Below, in pieces: positions 22,817-34,452 of a stretch of DNA of 64,000 bases. The DNA lies in the NCBI GenBank assembly GCA_001683735.1, contig LUGG01000009.1, positions 744,001 through 808,000 on the forward strand, read 5' to 3'. The notes beneath the pieces are model-generated. The model saw nothing but the letters and a program-made list of their open reading frames with translations. It was not told where the DNA came from and searched no databases. Both the position numbers and the translations under genes were made by a program. Positions within the stretch are counted from its first letter, which is position 1. Every line of letters begins with the position of its first letter. Source of the DNA: Grifola frondosa (Eukaryota > Basidiomycota > Agaricomycetes > Polyporales > Grifolaceae).

Positions 22817-24871
22817 TCACTTCAAGGCCTTCTTCATTTGCTAAAACGCGGGAACAAATTATTAGCCACTCAGAAACGAGAGTATAGGTCAATGGGCGCA
22901 CCTCTTCCATCTCGTCTATATTGTTCGTCTCGATGCGGACAATCTTCTTTCCAATTGCCTTCTCAATCAGTTCCATCTGCTGCCACGTTGCCTTGTCGTG
23001 CACGAAGTTAATCGAGATGCCTTTTCTGCCAAAACGTCCCGTCCGGCCTGAACGGTATTGAAATTGGTCAGTGGCTCTAATAATGAAAGAGTGACGTTGA
23101 TGCGAAGGAGATGTGAAGCACTGACCGATACGATGAATGTACGTCTCCACGTCCGGTCGTGCATCCTCTTTGTTCCAATTATTCCGCTCGTTCATCAGGG
23201 GAAGGTCGTAGTTGACGACCATGTTGACCTGGAGAATGTCGATGCCTCGTGCAATAACGTTTGTGGTGATGAGGACCTTCTCACGCCCCTCCCGGAAATT
23301 GTCGATGATTGCATCGCGCTCTGATGCATCCTTGGCACCATGCAAGGAAGCCACTTTGTGACCTTCCGCTGTCATTCTCTGTGAGATGCGGTCCGCGGTA
23401 CGCCGATGCTGTAATAGAAAAGAAACAGTCGATTAGGTTGCAATATATTAAGCGCTTCCATATGAAGACGCGAAGGCCATAGATGAGCAGATTAAACTTA
23501 CTTGGCAGAAGATGATGCTCTGTCCGATCGTCAAGAGGCTGTACAAAGACACGAGCACCTCGTATTTGTGTTCTGCATCCCGACAGTCCATGTAGAATTG
23601 GCGGATATTATCGACGGAAAGTTCCGTCTTCTGCAGTTCAATCTTGTTGGAATTTGGTGCGAACTTGTCGGCAAACCTACGGACGTGGTCGGGGAAAGTG
23701 GCGGAGAAGAGTATGATCTGCGGCTGTGAACGCAATTGGCTATAAAGTTACAGAACACAATCAGCACTAAATCTCACACTGCTGAAGAGGAACACACATA
23801 CTTCTTCACCTTTAGCGTCTGATCGCCCAGCCCATCCTTGTCCAGCATGTTATCTGCTTCATCCAACACGAATACTTTCACTTCGGACACATCAAGCACT
23901 CTCCTTTTGATCGGTCCATCATGGTACCTGGAGTGCCTACCACGATGTGCGCTGTGACTTGCGTGGCTCCCCTCGGCAGGTTGTCCTTGATGGCATATTC
24001 AGTCTGTACAGGCGTGAACTTGCCCATAGCCACAACAACAGACATGATCTGCCGCGCGAGCTCTCGCGATGGCGCGAGACACAGTGCCTTTGTGTGAAGA
24101 TGCATAAGCACCATCACTGATCCAAAATAGATACAAACGACCTCGAACTGACCTGTGTCTTGTTCTTGGAAAAATCGACGCGGCTTAGCATGGTGAGAAC
24201 GAAGGCAGCGGTCTTTCCCGTTCCGGATTGAGACTGCCCAATCATGTTCTGGGGACTGCAGGGACAATGAGAGGATGTACAAGGTCTCCATCAAGGAAGA
24301 GACGCACGGATTGGACAACAACAAAGGCAATGCACGCTCTTGAATTTTGGAAGGTTTGGAGAATCCCATGTCATAAACGCCCTTCAGGAGATCTTGATGC
24401 CTGTGCGATCAACACAACGTGAGGACGGCACGACTTTCCTTAGCGTACATGTACTAACAGCCCCAATTCCTCAAAAGTCTTCGCGCTGTACAGCGGAGAG
24501 TTGGGATCGGCTTGCTGGTCTGCAAGCGTGACCTACGGGGACGAAGTCATGATCGCGTTCAGGCAGCTCTACTCGTCGCACTCACGGAAACCTCGAAGGA
24601 GGACTTGATGAGTTCTGAAGTGATCCCTGCGGCCACTGTTCAAGACGGTAAGATCGAGACGATCGCAGTTGAAAATGGTGGACATTACCCTCATCCTGCG
24701 CATCCGACGGCGTATCCGCTGGTACGACTAGTGCCACTGGTGCCGCTGCTGGTGCTGGTGTTGGTGCTGCCGCTGCTGTTGCTAAAGAACCGTCAACGAT
24801 TAATCCCGCGGGAATGATGCATGAAACTCACAGGCAGCTGGCGTGTAAAATCCGTCAGCATCTTTCTCCAT
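22817..24871 (-). CDS. DBP5: DEAD-box ATP-dependent RNA helicase, mRNA export factor Dbp5 type
   Basis: Remodels mRNPs at the cytoplasmic face of nuclear pores. Motifs in order: [11 protein letters not shown] and [17 protein letters not shown] (Q motif), [15 protein letters not shown] (I), PSRELARQ (Ia), TPGT (Ib), [13 protein letters not shown] (II), FSATFPD (III), [14 protein letters not shown] (IV), NVIARGIDI (V), YIHRIG plus RTGRFGRKG (VI), and the end EEQMKKALK at 22817. The long spacer [19 protein letters not shown] is typical of Dbp5/DDX19. Many introns are present. The first exons encode a low-complexity Ala/Pro/Thr leader; the start at 24871 is tentative. One base appears missing near 23911-23913, between GTMMD and [13 protein letters not shown]. 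Because DBP5 is essential in yeast, a sequence error is likely. Confidence 0.9.
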
Positions 24872-25315
24872 GGGTAGAATGTTACAGACCGTGTGTAATC
24901 AAAGCAGTTCCGAGTGGTTGGAGGATTGGGGGTGGCGGAACTTTTGGTCGGAGATTGGATCTTATCTAATCTCCGAGGATTTCTGTTTCGGGACTTGCTT
25001 ATCTGCAGTTCGTCGTGAACCATCTCCGCACAAGTCTTGTGAAACCATTCAGTAAGTAAGGAACTCAGGATTGTCATGCTAGAACACCAACTCGACGTGT
25101 TGACAAGCATGGAACACAGGGATTTCTGCCAGTCTTTCTGACTTGCTGCGTGGGGCTGCCCGGATCTTCACCGTTGTCAAAATCATGAATTAGGTATGAA
25201 GATACTTCATCTCCGTTCACCATGGATAGGACTCATGCACATGCGCTATAGCATCGGGGGTAGCTGCTGCATCTTTTATCACCGCACCTGATCTCCTACG
25301 TCACAGCCAATTCTC
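24872..25315. promoter_or_regulatory. Divergent promoter region between DBP5 and Pof1-like genes
   Basis: These 444 bases separate two head-to-head genes and should contain both promoters. There is no gene here. If translation of DBP5 starts further upstream, part of its leader would fall in this region. Confidence 0.4.
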
Positions 25316-26252
25316 ATGTCATCTTTTTCCTCACTCATTCAGCGTATCCAAAAAGGTCTCTCGGCTGTAGAGCTGGTGTATACGACCCATGCGCGGTGGC
25401 CTCTTCCATCCGGCCCACTCAGCAACCCCGTCCTCCATATTTCCGTTTTGGATGCTTCGTTTAACCCACCCACGCTCGCTCACCTTGCACTCGCCAGTGC
25501 GCCTCCGCCGCCGCCAGTCCATCCTATATCTATCTCTACACAGATATCAGACAACTATGATGCCAAACTACTGCTACTCTCCGTACGCAACGCCCGACAA
25601 GCAGCTGAAAGCGGGCGACGCGACTTATTTGCAGCGCCTCGAAATGATGCTGCTGCTAGCGCAGGATATTCACGGCTCAGCCGCCGATCCTAGCGGTTAC
25701 CGAGGCCAATCTAATATCGCAGTGGCGATCATCGATGAGCCCACGTTCGTGGGCAAATCGAGTGTGCTGCTGGAGTTTCTACGACAACGATTGACGTCCT
25801 TACTGAGATCTCCAGACATCGCCGCTTCACCCGATGTCACCGTACCTGGCGAAATTCCCGCAGTCCGGCCTCAGCTAACGTTCCTAGTAGGCATGGATAC
25901 TCTCGACCGCCTCTTTTCGCCGCGCTACTATTCTTCTGAGCAGGCCATGCACGCCGGCCTTCTCAAGTTTTTGTCGTCTGATGGTGATGACTCGCGGCTA
26001 GTATGCGCGCGACGGTCGTTGCGAGGCGCGACGCAGAGCGAAGAAGAGCTGGAAGTTAGAGTCATGAACACGGTCAAGGGGTTCGTTGAGTCGAGTCGGG
26101 TTTCCGTCGTCGATATCACGGAAGATGTGCGGTCATTCAGTAGTAGCGAAGTCAGGGAACTGATTATGAAGGGTGACCACGCTTGGAGGTCGATGGTTCC
26201 GGAAAAGATTGGTAACTATATCATGGAACATAGATTATATCGAAGTACGTGA
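25316..26252 (+). CDS. Pof1-like nicotinamide-nucleotide adenylyltransferase family protein
   Basis: Nucleotidylyltransferase-fold protein probably acting on NMN/NAD in the cytosol. The ATG at 25316 leads to HISVLDASFNPPTLAHLALA, the strand-loop-helix with the HxGH-like nucleotide-binding signature. Further blocks are KLLLLSVRNA, LQRLEMMLLLAQDI, QLTFLVGMDTLDRLFSPRYY, and near the end FSSSEVRELIMKGDHAW, which matches the ISSTxxR-type second motif, then VPEKIGNYIMEHRLY. It is apparently intronless. One frame jump is needed at the CCC run 25593-25595, where SVRNA should run into DKQLKAGDATY; here the run looks one base too long. About 310 residues, usual for the yeast Pof1 class. The exact substrate is inference. 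Confidence 0.78.
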
Positions 26253-26663
26253 TTCCTCACTTGCGGAGTGTATGTCTTCATCGGCATCTTTCGCCTCCAA
26301 TGTATTGATGCATCCGTCCATTGAACTTTCGGGGAGGAAGGCGTGTTACGTACTAGATTGTCAACGGAATGGCGAAAATATTCGACATTACGCTTCGACA
26401 TTGGCGCCGTGCACGGCGAACTTGCTTTACCATTGCACAGCTGTCGGTTATGATGAAGTCGCATGCATGCGCCAGGAACGACGCCACTGATAGTTCTCGA
26501 TAGAAGGAAATATTGGTGGAAGGCCGAAAGCCAGAAAATCTGTTACATTGACTACATCTGCAATTTAGTTTGTCCGAACCGCCGTCGTGTCTTTACGTTC
26601 CATACAGAATTAAGATCACAGCTTTGAAACTTGCGGCGAGGCGACTGCCTCGCCGTCGCCCAG
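26253..26663. other. Intergenic between convergent genes
   Basis: This 411-base region between two tail-to-tail genes presumably holds their 3' UTRs. No gene or repeat is recognisable. Confidence 0.45.
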
Positions 26664-27575
26664 TCACAACAGTTTTGCGACCTCGGGATCGATATTTTCC
26701 GGGGTGGTCGTCGATGCCCAGCGGTGCACGACTTTACCCTCCTTGTCCACGAGGAACTTCTCGAAATTCCACTGCAACGTGCAGACGATCATCGAAACGT
26801 GTTTACTCAATGGACAGTCATTGCGGCGTACCTTGATACGCGTCAAACCAAGCAGGCCTGCCTTCTCGTTCTTCAGGTACTTGTACACCTCATTCGTGTT
26901 GTCGCCATTCACATCCGACTTCTTCATGAGAGGGAAGGTCACACCGTGGTTGCGCTCGCAAAATTGGCTGATTTCAGTATCATTGCCGGGTTCCTGCCCA
27001 CCAAACTACATGGATGCACATGAGCCACAACACGGATGCAATGTGGCTTCAGACGATGGCATACCTGGTTGCAGGGGAACCCAAGGATGACGAATCCCCG
27101 GTCCTTGTACTTCTCATACAACGCCTCGAGACCTGAATCATGAGAAGTGTGGCTTCAACATGGGCAATGATTGCATGAAGTTATCCTGATGCCACCTTTG
27201 TACTGAGGTGTAAACCCGCTGTGGCGGCCAAGGTCCGATAAGCATCCAAAGATGTAGACCCGTTGAAACGTACCACTTGGAAGCAACGTTCACGATCAAG
27301 ACCACTTTCCCCTTCAACTGCGCAAAATCGTACGCCGTCCCTCCTGGGAGATCAGCCTTCAGGTCGTAGAAAGTAGCCATAGTACCGCCTGTCGAGTTTG
27401 TAGACAAGGTTCGACGATTTACAGCACGATGTTCGGGAACAGATAAGAGATTTGTGGGATGAATTACAGGTCTCCAACTCAAGCTAAATAGTAATCTCCG
27501 TGAGAGATCCGCCTTCAGAAATGGATGACAGAGCCTAGGGGAGACCTGAAATCGATTGCACAATGCTGTGCGCAT
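26664..27575 (-). CDS. Glutathione peroxidase-like thiol peroxidase, possible mitochondrial presequence
   Basis: Reduces hydrogen and lipid hydroperoxides, usually with thioredoxin in fungi. The core starts [14 protein letters not shown] (ATG 27380), then [12 protein letters not shown]; an intron splits the catalytic codon (TG|C), giving CGFTPQYKG. Further exons carry [52 protein letters not shown] and [15 protein letters not shown], with peroxidatic Cys, Gln and Trp all present and FPCNQ supplying the resolving-loop Cys region. The peroxidatic residue is Cys, not selenocysteine. An in-frame upstream ATG at 27575 adds 65 Arg-rich residues with a RRTLSTNS end, resembling a mitochondrial targeting presequence. 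The last intron (26831-26772, 60 nt) is stop-free and a multiple of three. Confidence 0.9.
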
Positions 27576-27691
27576 CTCAGGGTGACAACGCGCGCACGCG
27601 CTCAGGAGATCGGTCGGGTCTTTAGCAACGCGATCACACTCGACGCGTCACGATGTCATAGGGCATGCACGATGTAGTTACACCAGTCCAC

Positions 27692-30600
27692 TCAGAATGA
27701 CAGCAAAGTCAAAATTGTAAGACCTTCCGTGGTCACGGCCCGAAATTCCTTCCTGAGCCTCCGATTACGAGGGAGGGATAGCTCAAACTCCAGCGATTTG
27801 AGGATTCGTTTGTACGACATTGGCTTTCGCGAGAGCACGGTGTGGAAGGCATGGGCTCCGAGCCTATGGTGCTCTCAGTAACCAGTCCGGGGAGCCTCTC
27901 GGTTCACGTACCATAGTATTTGTACCTCCTTGACATCACATCTTCCCCCGCCAGCTTTGGCCACCTTATTAGTGGACTTGTTCCTCATTGTCGCATACGT
28001 GTATCGGATCATCTGTCGAATAGTCCCTGCTTGACGTTCAGTTGAGAGTCCCGATTTCTGCACGGAAAACTGACTCACGCAAGATGAAGGAAAAACTTCC
28101 AGGTACGTTCAGACCCCAGCTACGGAGGTAGTGGTGCATCTTCATGGCCAGAAGCATGAAATTCTGGTAAATATTGAGATAGACTGTATGGACTGAGTTT
28201 AGAGTGGTATCGTTCCATATAATGTGGCTTTTGGATTTGGCCAATCTACGAACAAGAATAAATATTGACAACGGAGCGATTGCTTGTAACCACTCACTGC
28301 ATCATTTTATGTGTAAATGTAACACATGCACGACGCCCCACATTCACGGTCAGAGAATCCTGCAAATCTGCGGTGTCTGTCAGCGCAAGGTTTGTTCGCG
28401 AATCCGACATACGCACATGTATCGTGATATCGTGCGTAGTCTACCGAAACAGACAAATCTGACATGTTAATCAGGTAGCCGCACCATGGAAAGGCTGACA
28501 TAGGGACTTTCAGCGCATGAAATAGTGAATTAAGCAAACCTGTAGACGACACCTTTCTGACGAGGGTCGATCACGTTCATGAGTGCACCGTGTTCAAAGT
28601 TGGTCAAGGTCTTGTCCACCGAAATGAAGCAACCATATTCGGGATGACCTGCAGCGCGTACACGAGACGTTAAAGTGAGGAACGCTGTCGTGCGGGCCTA
28701 ATTACCTTGAATCATCATATCGAGAAATTTCCCCGCTCGTGGAAGGCTTGTCGTGACCAGTAGGTAGTCATCAATCAGTCTCAGCAACATCTGTATACAT
28801 TTAGGCAAGTGAGACACTGTGTCTGGATTCCGTGGTGAGTCACTTGCACTTTGAGGATCCTGCGCGAACTTGAAGTGACGCCGTTCAAGGTCGCCATAGA
28901 AGAAAGAGCACAGAAGAGCTGAAAGGACGGAGCCTTGAGGAATGCCAACGACCTGGCGGAAGTAGTCTTGCCCGATCTGGAGATAATCAAAGGTTGAATC
29001 ATCTCCGAGTTCATGGTTTGTATAGGTACACTCTGACCTTCACGATATTCTCCGAGATATGCTCCTCGAGAAGTTCGATAATATCTTCTCTCTTCGAGAA
29101 GGAATATACCACCTATAACATATTCAGGTGTGTATGCCTATAGTTAGATTAGGAATACGAATACCTTGTCAACGAAAATGGTGTGCCGCAGAGCATCCGC
29201 AAGTTGAGCAGCAAATGCGAGGAAATGTGGATGATCATCTGCAGCGAGGACGTCCAAAGATGTGAACATACATGTACGCCCGGGCTTCTATTCCCAGCTT
29301 ACCTTCTGGTTGTGCCTTCTTGGCAAACGTACGCTTCACCTTTGGGCCGACTTGATTAATCAAACCGTATTGCTGTATCAAATAAGAGTCCTTGGTTCGA
29401 AAATTGAGCAGTGAGCATGATACTACATGGAAGATGGTATAGCATGGGCATACCTCAGATATTGCCTCTCGTAATATCTCCAGTAATTTGGTCTGCTCGA
29501 TCGTGTCGAAGCAAGCTTGGACGTCAACCTTCACGAAGTACAATTTCGGACTAGAACAAATTATATTAAATACAATGCCGCGTTATAGAATAAATTACTT
29601 ACAGCTTTCCAGACGGATCCGAAGCAGCCAAGCGGGATTTGAAGGCCTTCAGTTTTGTGTATACTTCGTTCGGACCAAACGCTGATGCTCCTAATAGATC
29701 TGCTTGTGCCTCCTTTAACAAGGACTATTCATCAGCTAATGTATATGAGATTGATATAGTCAGATAACCTTTTCGTGGGTGAGGATCTGAAATGTAGCCT
29801 GTAAGATTTGGTTGATGGAAGGCTCTGGTCGCTGAAATGGACCCTTGAATATCCCCGAAGAGTCAATATTTCGTGTTGGAGCCATTGCTGAAATAAAACT
29901 GCTAACCCTCGATATTGGTTTTCTGCGACGTAAATTGACGATCGGTCGCACGCCGGTTTCCTTGGGTAATAGACGCACAAACGAAAAGCCAAGTTTGCGT
30001 TGTCGGAGAATCTCTTCTGCTTCGTGCTGTGAATGGAGGTATGAACTATGCCAAATAGCAGAGATGACCACCACGGACCTGCTCGATCCTTTGGAATGTC
30101 TCAGAGCTTAGCCGATCGACTAAAGGAGCACACAGAGTACTCCAGTCGTCCTGACGAAAATAGAGAACCTTATTTCGAAATGCAGAAGATTCAGTGACGT
30201 AGAAAGTGGACTGTTCCACAACACATTATCGAGTCCAGTCAGAAAAAGTCCGTTTGTAGTTCGAATCGAGGCTGACCTTCAGAAGAGGCAAGAGGAATGA
30301 ATCAAAGTACCAGAAGAGAAATTCTTCAAGTAATTCTCGGCGTTTTAGTGAATCGCTAACAGACACCCTTCGCTGCTTCAAAGAACCAGCACCATTAAGG
30401 GCAAGCCATTCGCATTCGGAGGTGCTAAAACCTTGAAGAATTGCATGTAGTGTCACAGTCTCAAAACGCCGTGCAGAGATAAAGGACTTGACGTCTGCAA
30501 GTAAGTTGTCACAAAAAAGACTAAGTTGGATATTAACCGGAACCAACGACGTAGTACCACTTTGAAATTCTTGTCGCAACCCCAAAATGCCTTGGGGATG

Positions 30601-32570
30601 ACGGCGTTGGTAACAAGCACTGCATAACGGTATACCTATCGGAGTGACACAACGTTAAAAAATGAATAACAATAATAAGACACGATTCCACACTCACTTC
30701 AGCATAGTTGCAGGCGAATTCTGCAAAGCGCGGCTTGTTCTTGTAGTGCCGCTGAGCCTGCGATAGGCCATGCGGAACAATAGATCGACCTACACTGTCA
30801 ACAGATGCGTTTGGATCTGATAGCGTGCCCTGGGTTTGCAACTGGATAGAATGCTCTGACATCATCTCCTGTTTAGGTACTGTGAGCACTCAAAAGAGGG
30901 TCCCGCCCTGGCAATACGCACCAAAATCACACTACTATCCAATCCTCTCTGATTGTTAGTTGTGAGCTACAAAACCAATAAGATCGAACGAGGCATAGAG
31001 CACGATTCGCAAACATACTTTGGATGGACACGCCGTGTGAAGCAAGGCTTTATATCCACATTTGGTATGCCTCCATATCAACTTCTCCAGCATGTCTAGC
31101 ACCTTCTTGAGTCTTTTGGGAGTCTTGCACGAACCTTTGGTCTATATCTGAGTTGAGTTCCAGCATCATGATGTAACTTGAGCACTACTTTCCTTGATCT
31201 CCTGTTCCCGGTCCAGATAGTCTGGGAACCGGAATGCATGACGTTGTTTGCTTTTCTCCAGAACGAACGGGTTGGAAAGATTATATTGCCGCGGAAAGAC
31301 ATACTTTGCCAAGTGTCTGGCATCATCCATTTGTTTCCGCGGATCAGGGTCAACCCATTCACCTGGTGGCATTGGCGGTTTGCCTCGATATGACGGGTGC
31401 AAACGGTTCAAAATATCTGAAAGAAGGAAGATTTAGAAAGTCTAATCGCAACAAAAATATTATGGCGGCGGACGTTTTGGAGGCAGACCAATGATAATTT
31501 TGTTGGTATGCGGCACGTAATAGGGTCGCGCATAGAATAGACGTGCACGTACTAAAGGAATATCAACTGGCGTACGCCTAGGAACATTTTATGATCAGAT
31601 AGAACTGCTCAAATGGCACATGACATGTACTTTTGGCATTGTGCAGGATCATTGGACGGATGGGCCAAAACGGAAGATGCCACAGAATCGAATGGACCTC
31701 CCGTTTTCAGTCGTTTACTAGTTCTTTCATCGGGATGACAGTTCGGCGGCTGCCTCTTTATTCCTCTTGTGTTAGGTGGTATGCACCCTTGATCGGGGAG
31801 GTCAGGATGACGAGGCGCTAAGACGGACGGGAGTTGCAATTCTATGATAGAATCCCCTGCCACCTGGCACAGACAGTCATTCGGAAGTGGGACGAATATC
31901 GACGTATCGACGAGGAGGTGAAACATGGCATCCTCTCCAATCCTGTTAGGTATCCACGTATGCTCCTGTCATTGTATACTATTGTAGCTTCGCATGTATT
32001 TACCTTTGTAATAGGATCTCCCATTCGGGCGCTTGCAAAGCAGTAACGATCGTGTTCACGAAGAAATTCGTCAATGGCACTCGGGACATGCCAGCCTTGC
32101 CTAGCTCCCCATTTTGAGAAGCCTGTTTTAAATATGACATTAGAATCCGACAACGGAGTACGCTACTGACACGAACCTGACGATAACCAAAGGTTATCAC
32201 GTTAACTAATCTTTTGTTTTTCCTTTTCAACGCATTCAAAAACAATCTCTCCTGTGCTCTATCTATAGTCTACCTCAAAATCAGTGTTAATGAGCATAAA
32301 CTGACGTCCGATGTTACTCACATCCCGCATGTGGGACATGGGAGGAAGAACCTTGAAACGAGCCTTTGCATCCTGCTGAGGGGCCACATACGACTTCTGT
32401 AAAAGAGCCAGATACGCCACAGAGTCAGATTCTATGACTAGGATCGTGTTGTCATCCTGAAGAGGTTCGAGAATCTCCGTGAGGTAGGCCTTTAAGGTGC
32501 AAACTCGAGGAAAGTACGAGTTGAGAAGAGAGAGGGTTACGGGCGGTTTGGTGGAACCTGGATCTTCCAT
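27692..32570 (-). CDS. TERT: Telomerase reverse transcriptase
   Basis: Catalytic subunit of nuclear telomerase. The N-terminus MEDPGSTKPPVTLSLLNSYF opens at 32570. Blocks in order: PLTNFFVNTIVTAL with IGEDAMFHLLVDTSIF; the RNA-binding domain with HYKNKPRFAEFACNYAEV, and the telomerase-specific T motif TFYVTESSAFRNKVLYF near 30190; fingers LGFSFVRLLPKETGVRPIVN; motif A VKVDVQACFDTI near 29520; motif B' VGIPQGSVLSALLCSFFYGD near 28930; motif C LRLIDDYLLVT with the Asp pair at 28764-28775; motif D/E FAWCGYLINM; and a thumb/CTE from YHDTYLQDSLTVNVGRR to HAFHTVLSRKPMSYKRI and SLPRNRRLRKEFRAV, stop at 27692. All three catalytic aspartates are present. At least a dozen short introns. The exon 1-2 junction phase and part of the N-terminal half could not be resolved. 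The T motif and CTE separate it from retroelement enzymes. Confidence 0.93.
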
Positions 32571-32920
32571 GAATCAATATTGCGAGCAATGGTTTACTTC
32601 CTGCCGTACAGGTCACGGTAATGCGTGAGCCAAGTCGCGGTCAAGTTGTCAACGTGTAACTTTCAACCGTCCCGAACTACAGACGCGACGAGCACGTGCT
32701 ACGCGTCGTAAATGCCACAGCTAACCGCAAGGCTTCATCCAGTTCTGAGCGCCACCAATATTGCTATCAATATTTGTCGACAAGACAACGCAGGCTTTCA
32801 AAAATATTGAGCTAAAGGTACAACAAAAGGTTCAAAGCTACCGCGTAGATTGATACAAACGAGTTTAGAAGAGCGATGGAAAGCAGAAGGTATGTGATAA
32901 CATAAGAGGACAACGTGAAT

Positions 32921-33943
32921 TTATGGAGGAACATCGACAGGAGGCTTCTTCTCTCTGTTCAAAAACCCTGTCCCAAGGAATAACATCTCATCGATACGCG
33001 AATTATATTTATATAAGGACGAGACGAACCTTTCAGCTTCTGATTGTGTACCCTTTCTCGTTCCTTATCAATTGCGCGCAGTCGTGCCAATTCCGCATTG
33101 CAGATGGGTGCGTCTTCAAATTGCCTTCGTCAATATATACCATCAACAACACTGACACGCGGAAATGTTACCTATAGGGTTCTTGACCGACAAATCTTCA
33201 AGGATCTTGAATGCCTTCTCGACATAGCCCTGTTCACCGAGAGCCTTGGCCTTGCGAAACAGGGCCTTGTAGTTGTTTTCGTTCAAAGCAAGAGCCTACG
33301 CGAGATGACGCGTCAGCGTCACATCAAGGACTCTATTTCCAAAAATCGAGAAAATGCCTACTTTGTCGGCGGTTTCAACTGCTCGTTTCCAGTTGCTCTG
33401 CTTCAAATGACAGGCAGACATATTAGAGTATATTTTCTCCATCATCTCGTCTGCCTGGAAGAGTCGTGATTGAGTTTTAAAAACTAATTATAGTAGAATA
33501 TGTGTGGCGAGACATACCTCAGTCTTCGGCTTTTCTTTCGCGGCCTGATCTACTGGCTGTTCTGGTGCCGTGGGACCACCGAATGCCTGCTGTAATGCAT
33601 TTCTGGATAAAAATATGATGTGTCATTACAGCACCGATGTGCCACTAAGTATCACCAACCTGTCAATCCCCTTCAGATACAGCAAAGACTTGCAGACACG
33701 GATCAGCAAGAGAACAGCAGTCTATGATAATGCTGCATACCTGATGATATGACAGGAGAGCTGCATGCTAGCGCATCAGCCGACTATACAGGCAGGAAGT
33801 TACGAAGGAAAAGTCGACGAAGGGTGTTCCGTACCATTCTGTAACTCTCCTGCTTTGAACGCCTGATCTCCAGCCTCCTTTTTCTCCTTAGCAATCTCAA
33901 GTTTCTTTAGAACATCCCCGTTGGCAATAACTTCGGTTGACAT
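32921..33943 (-). CDS. Tetratricopeptide-repeat (TPR) protein
   Basis: TPR co-chaperone-like protein of about 200 residues. The ATG at 33943 gives MSTEVIANGDVLKKLEIAKE then KKEAGDQAFKAGELQN, the first TPR. Later exons carry MMEKIYSNMSACHLKQSNWK, RAVETADKALALNENNYKAL, FRKAKALGEQGYVEKAFKIL and a C-terminal helix NAELARLRAIDKERERVHNQ, ending GFLNREKKPPVDVPP at 32921. The three TPRs clustered before a Lys/Arg-rich helix resemble Hsp90/Hsp70-binding TPR modules (FKBP/Cns1 type), but no catalytic domain follows. Six or so introns. It is divergent from the small membrane-protein gene 203 bases away. Client and partner are not predictable. Confidence 0.75.
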
Positions 33944-34146
33944 ATTGACGATCGCGGTATCTTCAGACAAGTTCAGACTCACAACAGCAAAGACAAAGGT
34001 GAAGAAAGTACGCGCCACACACGCGGCGAGATCAAGGCGGCGCTTATCAAAACAATAGGTTATCGCGCAAATTCGAGAAATATCGTTCTCCAGTCAGATC
34101 ACCGCGGGCGACCTTCAGCACATTCATCCACCTCTCCCGACTCCAC
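33944..34146. promoter_or_regulatory. Short divergent promoter (TPR gene / small membrane protein)
   Basis: Only 203 bases separate the two head-to-head start codons, so the promoters must overlap or share elements. No defined element was recognised. Confidence 0.4.
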
Positions 34147-34452
34147 ATGTCCCTATTCACCAACATTGTCGGGTTCTCCCTGTTCGGGCTCGCAGCCCGG
34201 TTCGGCCAGCTGGGCATTCAGAAGCGCAATCTCTTGAAAGTGCGTGTCGACTCCACATCCCTCGAGCGTCTTCCCCGCTCAGTTCCGTACTCTCCAGACT
34301 TCAGTGGACATGTCATAGCGATGGGCAGTTTCGGCTTCTTAGGATACTGGGCATATCAATGGGACCAGCGCGCCGCAGTGCTGCTGGCGGAGAAGCGCGC
34401 AGAGATCGCAGAACGGAGGCAGAGGAAAGCCGCAGCTGTAGGTTCGGAATAA
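34147..34452 (+). CDS. Small conserved-type membrane protein with one probable intron
   Basis: The ATG at 34147 gives MSLFTNIVGFSLFGLAARFG, QLGIQKRN, and after a hydrophobic GHVIAMGSFGFLGYWAYQWD segment a charged helix QRAAVLLAEKRAEIAERRQR. Literally it is an intact 101-codon frame. However, the middle (from the GTGCGT at about 34241 to CTCCAG) looks like a 58-nt intron with a good donor and acceptor. Removing it restores the frame only if one T is added at 34234-34235. I therefore favour a spliced protein of about 82 residues with one base lost. Two hydrophobic segments and a basic tail suggest a mitochondrial inner-membrane subunit, but I cannot name it. Confidence 0.6.
   Translation: MSLFTNIVGFSLFGLAARFGQLGIQKRNLLKVRVDSTSLERLPRSVPYSPDFSGHVIAMGSFGFLGYWAYQWDQRAAVLLAEKRAEIAERRQRKAAAVGSE

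Noticed and set aside
28690..29560. Reverse-transcriptase motifs suggesting a retrotransposon
   Set aside because: The T motif (FYVTE) upstream, telomerase-type IDDY/IPQGS context, long thumb extension and many introns identify TERT. There is no integrase, RNase H, gag or terminal repeat.
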